Assembly: GCA_964017065.1 (NCBI GenBank)
Contig: OZ024788.1
Location: 10,600,457 to 10,664,456, forward strand
Direction of reading: 5' to 3'
Length of the DNA stretch: 64,000 bases
DNA from: Haliclona indistincta
Taxonomy: Eukaryota; Porifera; Demospongiae; Haplosclerida; Chalinidae
Shown here: piece after piece, positions 1-48,600 of the stretch
Layout: each line of letters starts with the position of its first letter
How positions within the stretch are numbered: position 1 is the first letter of the stretch
Position numbers and translations under genes: made by a program
The notes under the pieces: generated by a model
Database searches by the model: none
What the model was told of the DNA's origin: nothing
What the model saw: the letters and a program-made list of their open reading frames with translations, nothing else

Positions 1-1180
1 ATGTTACATAAGTCAACACCACATAACCAAGAGAGAGAGCAAATAATGATATCTTAGTTATGAGGGAGAAAACATTCGGCCACATGAAGAAACACACCCA
101 GACGATACCAAGAATAACTCCGAACAGTGGAACAAACAGATTGGACAAGTCTAGAATCTCGTTCTCGTCGGTCTGGTTTGCAGCTGGTTCCTGTTCTGCA
201 GTCTGGGTACGAGGCTGTGATATGTGGACATGTATAGCGGAGTTGTTGGTCACACCAAGCTGCTGTAGAGTCATGTCATCATCCTCAATAACCTGACCAC
301 GATATATGAACTTAACGTCTCTTTGCTGGGCAAGTTCAGTAGAAAAATGAAGCCTACAGATAAAGCAAGGAAATTAACAGATAACCACGTCATGTGATTG
401 AACAAAGCATTACATGTTAATCTGTTCTCAAATATTCCATATGCACAGGTTCTGGGCTAGCTAAAGTGCACACAGTATTTAAAACATACATATTCTGTAC
501 GGTGAACCTCTCGGAACATTGTACTATGACCGAGAATACTGCAATGATACTATCATACTAAGATAAGGTTGTAAAGATAACTCTAAACATTATGTAGACG
601 TACATACAGGTTGTCTCTGATCAAGAATATTATTCAGGTGATAAACTAGCTTGCAGGATAATACACAGAGAGAATGTGCCGACCTATCATTATGCCGCTT
701 AGACTATTATGATGTATGCCGCTTAGACTATTATGATGCATACTACTGTCAGCTTCACCCACCTCCTGAGGTCAGCCATCGATGCAGTCACTGATGATCG
801 CACCGACTTAGTGGATGCCAGACTGACCAGCTTCACTGTCACCATTACCTCTCCTCCTCCTCCCCGATCATCAGCCCCTCCCCCACCAGTACCAGGTACA
901 TCTCGACGCCTCAGCTGTGAATCTGCAGACTCTTGCTCATTCCTTGTAGTATCTACATCACGTGAGCTAGCTGCATCTTCACGTGGTTGTCTCTCTGAGA
1001 AGAATGTCCACAGGATCAACCAATCACTAAGCTTAGGGAGCATTTCTCACCTTGCTCCTGCCCAGTTCTCTCACTGCCCTTCTTATACAGAGAAATGAAG
1101 CAGATGAATGCAGCCGAGAGAACAAGGAACGCTGCAAACAAGACTACTTCGTCTCCAACTCCAGACACAAATGTGCTCAT
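1..1180 (-). CDS. TMUB1/2-like transmembrane and ubiquitin-like domain protein (3' end off the window)
   Basis: Three exons on the minus strand: 1051-1180, 763-994 and <1-353, with GT-AG introns in consistent phase. The first exon starts MSTFVSGVGDEVV and continues into a hydrophobic segment. The GVGDEV motif followed by a membrane segment is how vertebrate TMUB1/2 begin. A polar, Gly/Arg-rich linker follows, then a ubiquitin-like fold split over exons 2 and 3 (MVTVKLVSL; VKFIYRGQVIEDDDMTLQQL). A C-terminal hydrophobic region (LFVPLFGVILGIVWVCFFMW and onward) gives the expected second and third membrane segments. In vertebrates TMUB proteins sit in the ER membrane and help ERAD and receptor trafficking; a similar role here is inference. 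It lies 210 bp downstream of the PSMD3 stop, on the same strand. The stop codon is not in the window. Confidence 0.85.
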
Positions 1181-1278
1181 TGTGCACAAAACTAAAATAT
1201 ACGGACATGCACGGAAATATCTACTGTAACACGGACGTGACAGAAATATAAACGGAAGTGCACTAACATCTACTGTGT

Positions 1279-1389
1279 ACATGTTGAGAAGAGTTAAGTT
1301 TGTTGAGAAGGTCTAAAACTTAAGTTTACATGTTGAGAAGGTCTAAAGTTAAGTGTGTACATGTTGAGGAAGTCTAAAAGTTAAGTTTG

Positions 1390-1390
<1 letters not shown>
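1279..1390. repeat. short degenerate tandem repeat between PSMD3 stop and TMUB start
   Basis: A unit of roughly 34 bp built on CATGTTGAGAAGGTCTAAA and GTTAAG is repeated about four times with small changes, directly after the PSMD3 stop codon in transcription order. It forms the PSMD3 3' UTR and/or the TMUB upstream region. No function is visible. Confidence 0.6.
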
Positions 1391-39244
<37,854 letters not shown>

Positions 39245-39323
39245 AAGGTTTCAGCATTAGTACTGCAGAAAGAAATCTACTACACTATCAGAGTCACTAC
39301 TAGCCTTTATAATATATATTCCA
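39245..39323. promoter_or_regulatory. 79-bp divergent promoter region between PSMD3 and a small gene
   Basis: Start codons of PSMD3 (minus, 39244) and the small plus-strand gene (39324) are only 79 bp apart, so the promoters must overlap. No TATA box position is certain; TATAATATATATTCC at about 39306 is AT-rich. Confidence 0.5.
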
Positions 39324-40608
39324 ATGGCTCATTCCCAACGCTATGATGTAAGTAGTACTCGTCTACCTGGCGAGAAAGAAAACCGCGAGGAAAACATCGC
39401 AACGAGAGTGAAGTCACGCAAAAGACTCAGTTCTGAGGGCGTTCCCGGTGATGTGGAAGATGCAAAACTATCAACGCCAACGACAGACGTGCAGGACAGC
39501 AAACAAGTGACTCAGCTTCCACAGAAAAAAGAGAGTGTGCGGAAAAAGTAAGTGGAAAGTCATGCAACAGCAGCAACACTTATCAGTGGGTGACTTTGTG
39601 TGCCTTTAAAATAGTACTCAGTATTAATTTTGATAGCCCATGCATGATCAATTTTTTTACTTTCACCATCTTCACGAGGCAAAGATCGAAAAAAAGACAA
39701 AATTATAATTAAGATCAGAATTAATGCAGAGTCGTCAGTCGTGCAGATATTAATGGTATTCCAGCGATACTGGTATATACGTGGAGATGCATGATCTCTG
39801 CTGGTAGCATCATGACGCTCATGATCAGGTGCCTGCACGGAAATATATTGTATTTTTGACACAAACTTACTGCACCAAATCTATGATTGCTGGCACTGAG
39901 TGAAAGACCGAGCTGCAGAACATTAGTACATGTAGTCATGAAGAAGTAATTCATAACTCTATCTATAATAATAAATTATTCATTATACACTGGTGGTACC
40001 AAGCTGCATTTTTACAGGAGCAAACCTTCAGAAAGCTGTTCTCCAGAGAATATTCATAGGATAGCAGTGAATCAAGATGAGAAGTGCACTGGACCAAGTG
40101 CAATAGCAAGAAGTGAGGAGCAGTTATTAGAAATGATATCGTCAATCAAAGAACTAGCCAAATATGGTCAGGACATGTCGGTTGACTTTTCTACCCAGAA
40201 ATTTATGATTTATTTTAGGTGAGAAGGAGGTTGGTAAGAAAGCTGACAAAAAGAAGTCCTTTATTCAAAAGGTAAAAATGTGTGCACCGGCCAATGGTAA
40301 TTGCATGTGTGCAGTTTGATTGTGCCGTGAACTGTCATGGTACCTCTGATCCTAAACATAGAATTCATGCATGAAAAATATTATTTTGCAAAGTACAAAT
40401 TTTTACCGACATCTGTGACACCCATACCTAGCTGAAACACCAAAAATAATTATTATTTATTATTAGATAAGCATAAAAATTATTATTGTTAAGTACTGAA
40501 ATGAGACAACAGTTCACATAAAACACTTAAAACTTAAAACAGTGAATTTTGTGATGTACACAATCTTTTGTTTAGTTAAAGAACACATCAAGAAATGAAA
40601 TCATATAA
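39324..40608 (+). CDS. hypothetical Lys/Glu-rich protein, about 152 aa, four exons
   Basis: Exons are 39324-39547, 40018-40166, 40219-40271 and (last, least sure) 40576-40608. Junctions are in phase and total 459 nt. The product is hydrophilic and charged: MAHSQRYDVSSTRLPGEKEN, then KESVRKK, ARSEEQLLEMISSIKELAKY (a short amphipathic helix), then GKKADKKKSFIQK. It has no signal peptide and no membrane segment. It shares a divergent promoter with PSMD3. The donor of exon 2 (TATG|GTCAGG) is acceptable but not strong. I do not recognise a family. Confidence 0.5.
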
Positions 40609-41124
40609 AGCAGAATTCAAGTAACCACTTATCGTGTTGACATGCAGCACTGTAACATAGCTTACTGTTATCAATGCAAAAGTATTTTTTAATAATAATG
40701 ATGACAAGTCAAATAACATGTACGTGCATTATAAGGGTTTTATCTGAGGGACTGTCTCTCAGTAGTACCTACAGACTGTGAAGTTAAAGAAGCTCTCCTC
40801 TACATGAGCCATACACTATTGATGATGGGCACTAAAAGAAAAAACATCAACGACAGTGTGAAAATGAAGCCAATACTCAGCTCATGCATCTTGAGCTGCA
40901 CCAAAATTCACTGAAGGGAAAAAAGGACACAAACAAAAAATTGAAAGGATTGAAAATAAAATCTGGGATGGTAGAATAGCCTGGAATGGTAACACGATTG
41001 ACTAGCTAAAAGACCATGCATCCTGTGCAGCAGCTGCTTGCACAAGCCAAGAACATGTTCACCATTCAAGTTCTTGTCTATGCAAGCCTGCAAATCACAC
41101 AGCCAAGAACTTGAATGGTGCTTT
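40609..41124. other. intergenic stretch with scattered fragments of neighbouring genes
   Basis: CTCTCCTCTACATGAGCCAT at about 40792 and following matches the C-terminal part of the beta-helix gene (about 45748). CAAGAACTTGAATGGTG at about 41105 matches 47164. The rest is AT-rich with nothing recognised. Confidence 0.5.
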
Positions 41125-41525
41125 TTCTCTCCATCTTGAATACTGTACTCAAGACTTTGTCTAAAGTGAGGAATAAATATAATTCAATAAATAAATAAAT
41201 TAATATAATATAATAAATAAATATTATTATAATAATTCAGAATAATTATCACAGCCTACTATGCTGTGATATTACTGGCACAAGACTTTGGTGATAAATT
41301 AATGTTTTTCAATTGACATGTGTAAAGATAACGTCATAGACAGCATGTGCCTTGAGCATGCGCAGAATTATGAAATACGCATAAAAATTCTTTTTTACCA
41401 TCGTGTGATAACAGAACTTACTATTGCTATTGTTACACCAGCAGTGTAATCGTTATAGTAGCCAAAATAGCTACTTGCATAGAGCTTACCCCATGCATGT
41501 AGAATAGGAGAATTGCTAGAACTAT
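41125..41525. repeat. tandem partial duplicate of the 3' end of the CRT-like gene
   Basis: Diverged copy of 41930-42252. It contains a relic of the last coding exon (ACTGTACTCAAGACTTTGTC), the last intron with CATAGACAGCATGTGCC, and the exon-5 donor region (GAGCTTACCCCATG). No gene can be built from it. Short runs (AATAAATAAATAAATT) have expanded inside. Confidence 0.85.
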
Positions 41526-41901
41526 TTATAAGGAACTGGAACTATAGTAGCAATCGTAGATACGTGCCAGTGGTGTGCAGACGTGTGCAATCAATCCACA
41601 ATAGATGTATCCCTTCACATAACCGCTCTCATCTGAAATGGTCTATGGAGGCAATATCTCTCAGTGGAGGAGTATTAATGCGGGTGTTCATGAATTAATA
41701 TGCAGGATAATAGAGGTGTATCAATTTGGGGTAATAGAGGTATATCAATGTGGGGTAATAGAGGTATATGAATCAAAATCTGACCAAAACAGTGATTTAA
41801 CAAGAAAAAAATGCACTGAATCTACAATAGCTAGCTACTATTCCTATCATGTAGTCAAAAAAGCTGTCCGTTGGTCTCTACTGACCGCAGTTTCAGAGTT
41901 T

Positions 41902-43586
41902 TTAATTTGTCCTGAGTAGAGGATCCTTCTCTCCATCTTGATCACTGTACTCAAGGCTTTGTCTAAAAAGTGAGGAATATAATTCAGTTATTAAGCCCAG
42001 CTAATACTATGCTGTGATATTACCGGCACAAGACTTTGTTTTTCAACTTTTCAATTGATCTGTGCAAAGATAACATCATAGACAGCATGTGCCGTGAGCG
42101 TGCACAGAATGATGAAATACGCTTAAAATTGTTTATTACAATCATGTGACAACAGAACTTACTATTGTTACACCAGCAGTGTAATCATTATAGTAGCCAA
42201 ACTTACTACGTAGAGCTTACCCCATGTTGTATAGGAGAATTGCTGGAACTATTAGAAGCATTCCTCCAATGCTGAAGTACGTCAGATAGTTAGCATGGGG
42301 CTCAAATGCAAACCCTCCACAGTCATAGGTTTGAAACAGACTCCAAAACACAGTGCCCAGCGGAGTCACTAGAGTCTAAAAGAAGGAATACTGTTGGGTA
42401 AGATTTTATAGTTGAAATAATACCTGTACAATAGCAAGATAAGTAGCTCCTTCAGTGTACCGGAGCATTAGTCCACTACCAATGTAAGACACAACATACA
42501 TTGCAATAAACACACTTCCTCTCAGACCAGCTCGATAATCACATCCAGCCTGTCCAAAAGAAGCACTGTATAGCAAACCAATAGCTACATGTACAAGAAA
42601 TGAGAGGATAAAGATATTCAGTGAATTATGCTAGACATGTGCTGACTTTCTTCCAAATTCTTGGATTCCATTTGCATATCCAAATTCTGGAACAATATCA
42701 ACCCAAAACAGTACAGCCACTGTCAACAGCTGATAGAGTGAGCTCCAAAACAGGAAATAGAACAAATTCACTTTTCTTGAGTCCTTGAGACTCAGCTCCT
42801 CGATTACGTTCATAAGTGCAGCTGGAAACTACAACAGACACATAATTTGAAACTTCCATGCAAAATCAACTTACTAATCCAAGCATAAAGCAAAGTGGCC
42901 ACAGAATACGAGAAGCTGTTGGTTGGCTAGCCCACTGGTCCTTTCCTTTTTCACTCTCATGATCCATTCCGGTGACTACAGGTATGATAGAGACAGCCAC
43001 TCCCAACAACACCAGGCCTGCCGAGATCAACTTCAACCAAGTTGGCTTCTTCCTAAGAATCGCTAACCTGCATTCACCAGTGCATGTAGTAATATACTAA
43101 CCTGTGCAGTACTTACCTGAGCACGATTGTGAGTGGAATCATAATGTTGACCAGGATAGACTGCAAGAATGGTGCAGTGCGAGCTGCTGGAGCAGCAAAA
43201 ACTACCAGCACTCCGTTGAGTGCGTCCGCCACGCCAACCAATAATAATTGCCACTGGGGAAAGACTAGATCCTCCTTGGTAACTTTTCCAAATGCAGCAG
43301 ACACCAACGTTGCTACGCCAAAAATGATGACGAAAGAAAAAGATGCAGAGCTTAGAACGAAATAGGGATCCATACTGGCGCCAGTAGTGTTACTGCTGTT
43401 TTCACCATTGCTAGCATTAGTGCAGTTTGGATTACCAGTAGCTGTTCCTATCCACAATGGAAGAGATACGTTTTGTCCGACTTGCCCAACCACAGATATT
43501 ACTGCAAAAAGCACATTCAGAATTACAAAAATAGTCGCCTTGTGGCGACGCAAATATAGAACAGTCGTCTCGTAGTAACCCCCCAT
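41902..43586 (-). CDS. CRT-like (chloroquine-resistance-transporter family) membrane transporter
   Basis: Six exons: 43117-43586, 42875-43067, 42647-42828, 42424-42565, 42221-42375 and 41902-41962. They sum to 1203 nt (400 aa) with all junctions in phase. About ten hydrophobic segments are visible. Family-like stretches are VGVADALNGVLVVFAAP, RTAPFLQSILVNIMIPLTIV, SYIGSGLMLRYTEGATYLAI and VTPLGTVFWSLF, as in drug/metabolite-superfamily CRT proteins of Plasmodium, plants and Dictyostelium. Those transport small peptides, amino acids or glutathione across lysosome-like or plastid membranes. The first luminal loop carries several N-x-S/T sites (NASNGENSSNTTG). The tail ends EKDPLLRTN, with an [DE]xxxL[LI] acidic dileucine motif of the lysosomal sorting type, which supports (inference) a lysosomal location. 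Partial copies lie at 41125 and 45086. Confidence 0.75.
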
Positions 43587-44092
43587 AGTTCACTTCCCAA
43601 GAAACACAGCTAAGGAGCGCATGAAAGCTTTAATAGAAACGAACTTGGAACTGATGACGCAACGCACGCGCTTGCACCGTATGATCTGATGAGTCAATTC
43701 TTGAATGCCATCATGCAGATTTTACTCAGTAACCATGCCTCAGTGTAAGCAGTAGATTCAGTTGTTGCTTTACTTACTCATGCACAATAAACTATTTTAA
43801 GAGCTGTCCTAGTACGACAACACTGCTGATATAAGGCGAACAGGCGCATTATTCTTGTTATACAGCCATTGGTATCATCATTAAAAATTACGCTGTGTCT
43901 CCGGTCCCGGCAACGGGATCGACCTTTCTATAGTTGCAGTCCCGGCAACGGGATTTTAATGGCAATTGGGTCGATCCCGGCAACGGGATCGACCTTTCCA
44001 TGGTTGCAGTCCCGGCAACGGGATTATAACAAAATTATAACAAAACTAAATCCTAAACCCAAGACCTTAAAACACTTCGCCTAACTGCGAAA

Positions 44093-44266
44093 AGCCAGGA
44101 GGGTCTTCCTAACTAACTAAGGATCGTCGGGAGGGTCTTCCTAACTAAGGATCGTCGGGAGGGTCTTCCTAACTAAGGATCGTCGGGAGGGTCTTCCTAA
44201 CTAAGGATCGTCGGGAGTGTCTTCCTAACTAACTAAGGATCGTCGGGAGGGTCGTCCTACGGAGCT
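44093..44266. repeat. 28-bp tandem repeat inside the foldback element
   Basis: A unit AGGATCGTCGGGAGGG plus TCTTCCTAACTA repeats about six times; two copies carry an extra ACTA. Related single copies occur near 61630 (GGATCGTTGGGAGGGTCATC). Confidence 0.92.
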
Positions 44267-44337
44267 AACAGCGCAAACCTAGCCTCTGCCTGACAGTTTT
44301 TTTAGTGAAAAAAAAAAGAACCAAAAAAAGTAGAATG

Positions 44338-44408
44338 TACCAGGGATCGAACCCTAGCACGCCATACTGCTATGCACAACACCTACCCATTGAGCCACAG
44401 AGACCCGT
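44338..44408 (-). other. tRNA-like segment with A and B boxes (SINE head candidate)
   Basis: On the minus strand GTGGCTCAATGGGTAGG matches an A box (TGGCNNAGTGG, one mismatch) and GGGTTCGATCCC is a perfect B box. They are spaced as in a tRNA with a long variable region. The 7-bp acceptor stem does not close (GGGTCTC against GTACATT), and a T-rich run follows. It is probably a tRNA-derived SINE head or tRNA pseudogene. Confidence 0.6.
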
Positions 44409-44756
44409 TGCCAACTTGACATTGGAACTAGGCTTTATAGTGATATACCCGTTGCCGGGATCGACCCATTTGCTATTAAAATCCCGTTGCCGGGACTGCA
44501 ACCATGGAAAGGTCGATCCCGTTGCCGGGACCGGAGCCACAGCGTAAAAATTACATGCACATGCACATGCACCGCTTCTAGTCTTTGTCAACAATGAATC
44601 AGTGATGCATTGTGTCGCCCCTTACAAGCTAGTTTGTATACCTACCTTATGTAGATTATCCTCAATATTCCTGCATAAACAGACATCTTTTTTATAGTAA
44701 GTCTGACAGACTCTCTTTGATTTCTTCTGGCCTCATCATTGTAACACCAACTTAAT

Positions 44757-45045
44757 TACCAGACTGCTCTGATAGGACCCATCACATATGAACTTACCCA
44801 GGACTATAGTGATCAACACAACAATAGCAATTAAAAGCAAGATACTATGGTGGTACGTACAAGTCATGTTGGTGTGCTGGTCAGTGACCACTAATTGTTT
44901 CCAGCTTCACATTCTCCTGCGGAATACATCCTCAACAACAGTACTGCTTGCTATCAGAGTGAATGGTGGACTACAGTGGGTGTTTCTGTTGGATTGGTCG
45001 AATGTCCTACTATCAGATCTCAGAACAGTGTTGCTGTGATCTAAT
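44757..45045 (+). pseudogene. inverted partial copy of the beta-helix/multi-TM gene
   Basis: Plus-strand sequence is similar to the coding strand of 47240-47560 (minus gene): GACTGCTCTGATAGGACCCA, ACTATGGTGGTAC, then frames encoding TTNCFQLHILLRNTSSTT. Several indels break the frame, so this is a dead duplicate in opposite orientation to its parent. Confidence 0.85.
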
Positions 45046-45085
45046 CATAATCATGTGTCTAGTGCAATGTCTCACTTACGTACAA

Positions 45086-45300
45086 GGATCCTCTACTTGG
45101 CACAATTTGAAGAGTCTAAAACTGTGGTCAGTAGCATTTTGACTACATGATAGGAATAGTAGCTTTTAACAATCACCATTCAGTGCATTTTTGCCTTGTT
45201 ATATCACTATTTTGGTCAGATTTTGATTCATACACCCCACATTAATACAACTGCATTGATACTCCTCCACTGCTGAGATATTGCCTCTATTGCCTTTGTT
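45086..45300 (+). pseudogene. inverted partial copy of the CRT-like gene's last exon and 3' flank
   Basis: AGGATCCTCTACT, TGGTCAGTAG and TTTTGACTACATGATAGGAA match the reverse complement of 41640-41935. The end of the coding sequence (KDPLL) is recognisable, then a stop. The parent lies about 3 kb away on the other strand. Confidence 0.85.
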
Positions 45301-45656
45301 GTAATTCTTGACAAAAAAATACTCCGGGTATACTTGCAGGCAGCCAGCATCACAGTACCATCAGTGAGTGGTTTGCACATGTATGTAAGCTGAAACAATG
45401 GGAGGTGTAGCAACAACACAAGTATTTCACCTCCTTAATAGCAGCTGCTTGAGAATTGTATACTGTAACAGCAAAGTGACTGAATGTCTACAAATTTTTT
45501 CTACATTCTACATTTGCATCTACAAGTACAAGAAAAAGCATGAACAATGGTGTGTTATGGAATTATCTAAAATAATGCAAGCACAAGGACATATGCATGT
45601 GTAATTTCTTGAGTTATGAAGTCATTACTATGTTGTATGCTAAAGTAATTGAGAAC

Positions 45657-48600
45657 TCAATGTTCAAACAGTAGTGGCTCTCTTGCTAACAGCACTGGAG
45701 TGGAAGTCTCTTCACCTTTACGAGGAAATTCAAGTAAAAATCGATGCTCTCCTCTACGTGAGCCATATACTATTGATGATGGGGATCCTGGAGGAGGTCT
45801 GTCTTCTTCATCTTCATCCATTACCACCTGAGACACAGCTGTATAATCTCCTCGATCTTCAGACCATATTTTTCTTTTAATCATCTGAAGATCAAAGTTC
45901 CACCACAAGTGCAATGCTATGGTACCAAGACAAACAAAGAAAGACATACTAACAGAGGCAATGGTTATTGCTTGATAGTCATTGAATCCAAGTGAAGCAA
46001 TAGCCAGACGTATGGTGCTCAAGAGAAATATGTTGAGAAGGTGGAAAGTCTCAAGTACGCTCAGATAAATCTTTTTATACACACCTTTCACAAAAAAACA
46101 AAATGTGAGAATACCCACTACAATGGTAGTGATGATGTAAGCATTGATGACAGCAAATCCTCCTGAAGTGAAGGAGAACATCACAGTGACAATCAGTCGC
46201 ACCATTAGAGTCACACCTGTCCAGAATCGATACTTGTCTTTGTAAGGTCCTCCATAGGCATCCAACAGTGGCTTGAACTTTGTCACAGGATTCCATCTGC
46301 GCTGTGGGATACACTTGTGACTGTATCTCTCTAACAGAGGAGCACACAACACTAAAACAGGATAACCCAGTCCAACGACCAGGATACCACAGGAGACGAC
46401 TACCAGAATAAGGTGTTTACCACTGCCATAATCAATGTTCCCATCTACACTCCACACTGTCAGTATACTGTCATTGCATGGCAGTCGAGACATGGAAAGA
46501 GCATTAGTGACTGTGAGTAGGATTTTAGTATAGGACATGAGAAACAGTGTAGCTAGTGCTGGGACAGCATGAGAGCCACACAACCTGCAAAGCCACACAA
46601 CCTGCAAAGCCACACTGAGTAGCGACAGCCCACAATAATACCACCCATAAGCAAAAACAAGTAAACAGGAAAGACAAATTGTAGCCAAGTATTCCAGAAG
46701 CCATCCAGTCCATTAAATAGGCATACTTCAATACCCAGGTCAAGATTAAGCCATGAGATAAACTGGCTCACTACTGGAATGATACCACTTGGAAAGAAAA
46801 ATGATTCGTTCAGTTTTATCATATTAGCATAAAACAGTAGTCCATTGATAGTTCCAACAGAGACACTCAAGTTGAGGAACATCAACACAGCCACCAACAC
46901 TATACCAGCGAGGGCAAACACTGGTAATAAGAAAAGATACCAGTTAGAGCAAGTACCACAGTGGTTGGATCCCAGCATGATACTAAGGTGAGACTGGCAT
47001 TGTCCACAGACTATACCTCTTCTGTTGCCTAAACACTGACGATCAGGTGCCATGATGTCAAATGAGACATTTGATCGGTTGCAGTAGTCAAAAGGACAAC
47101 TAGTAGTACCAGTTATACACTCTGATTTGTTGATGTAGCCAAACCAACCATTGCCTGATCTTAAGAACTTGAATGGTGTAAGCGAGACATTACATTGGAC
47201 ATAATGATCAGCCAAGAATTGGTCACAACGACACTGTTCTGAGATCTGAGTGAAACCGATAGGACATTCTACAATTTCCACTCCAATAAACAGAACCCAG
47301 TCATTTTTCCCACCACTCGCTTTGATATCAACCAGTGCTGTTGTTGAGAAGGTCTTCTGTAAAAGAATGTGGAGCTGGAAGCAATTAGTTGTCTGATTTT
47401 GTCCATAGTATCGAACTAGTGTTGCATGTTGAGCAGTGACCTGCACATCACCAGGACTTGTACCACCATAGTATCCTACTGTTGCTATTGATGTGTTGAT
47501 CTCTAGTCCTGGATATGTTTGTATGTGATGGGTCCTATCAGAGCAGTCTGGTAAGTTGGTGGTGGTATTACAGAAGCAGACCATGATGGGGTCAGAGGAC
47601 ATTGAGGAGAGTCTGTCAGTGTTACTGAAATGAAAGTGCTTCATGAGAGGAGTGTCAAAGTACCATGAAGTTTCATTGGGGTGTCCTATGTGTGGTATTT
47701 GCAAATCTGGAACATTTTAATTAAATTTGGATTTGGATATGGTAAAACAACCCATCAAAGTAGCTCCATATATGTCACTCCCTCCCTCTCCTGCTTTGTT
47801 CCCTGAGAACACCATAAAGCTGAAATTGCCAACGAAAAATATAGTGCAAGCTGGCCTCACTGTGGCTATCAATGGCTGCATAGCAAGAATTGCTCCGCCA
47901 TGTTTATCAGCAGTGTTGTCGTACAAGTACAGTTCACCCTTGATTTCAATGTATCCGGACATTGTTAGCACAATACCAGCTCCCTCTGTGTTTCTGTTGT
48001 TCTGAATAACATTTTGACCAACAAATTTCACTCCAGATGCAATAATGGTGATACCAGTCATACTATTGTTTGATATGGAGGAATTTGTGATTGTAACATC
48101 GTTACCGATTGTAATCACAGAGTCACCTGCAGTGTTGTTTGAGAACGTACAGTTTATGATTGAGGTGATCGATGGTTTCAAGTAAAGAATCGAAGGAACA
48201 TTGTTACAGTTCTCAAACTGACAGTTGTCCAGTGTGAGCCATGAATTTGGAGTATTACCTATTTTGTAGAAGCCTGCTGAATATAGATTAGTAAATCTCG
48301 TTCTGGTGTTTCTCAGTAATACATGAGTGCACTCAGAAATCATCACTCCGTAGTAGGAGTGTGCTTGTGTTTCTGTGTGTATCACAGTCGAATCAAGTAT
48401 AGACAGCACGATATGCGGCCATTGTGGTGAACTAGGACATCCAACACCTACTTCAGCATAATCTGGCGAGTAATTGTCCACTAAGGCAGTACTTTGAATG
48501 GTGATGTTTGATTGGGAGCCTACATTTACGAATATTCCGCCTCCATAAGATGTAGCAGTTCCGTTAAAAAATCGGCAATTGGTGATGAGAAATGCAAGAT

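Larger units (their letters stand above)
43888..44547. mobile_element. 660-bp foldback / long-TIR non-autonomous element
   Basis: The first about 115 bp (TTACGCTGTG, GTCCCGGCAACGGGATCGAC, TTGCAGTCCCGGCAACGGGA) reappear as the reverse complement at 44437-44547. Within the arms the palindrome CCCGGCAACGGG is itself repeated four times. The interior holds a 28-bp tandem repeat and a tRNA-like segment. There is no ORF of its own. Confidence 0.85.

Noticed and set aside
41847..41962. Alternative longer C-terminus for the CRT-like protein ending at 41847
   Set aside because: It requires a different exon-5 boundary. The donor at GG|GTAAGC puts the last exon in the frame ending EKDPLLRTN at 41902.
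44338..44408. Functional tRNA gene
   Set aside because: A and B boxes are good, but the acceptor stem does not pair and no clean anticodon arm is visible, so it is reported as tRNA-like only.
46582..46615. A tiny intron in the beta-helix gene
   Set aside because: The extra segment is an exact 17-bp tandem duplicate and far below any spliceable length.
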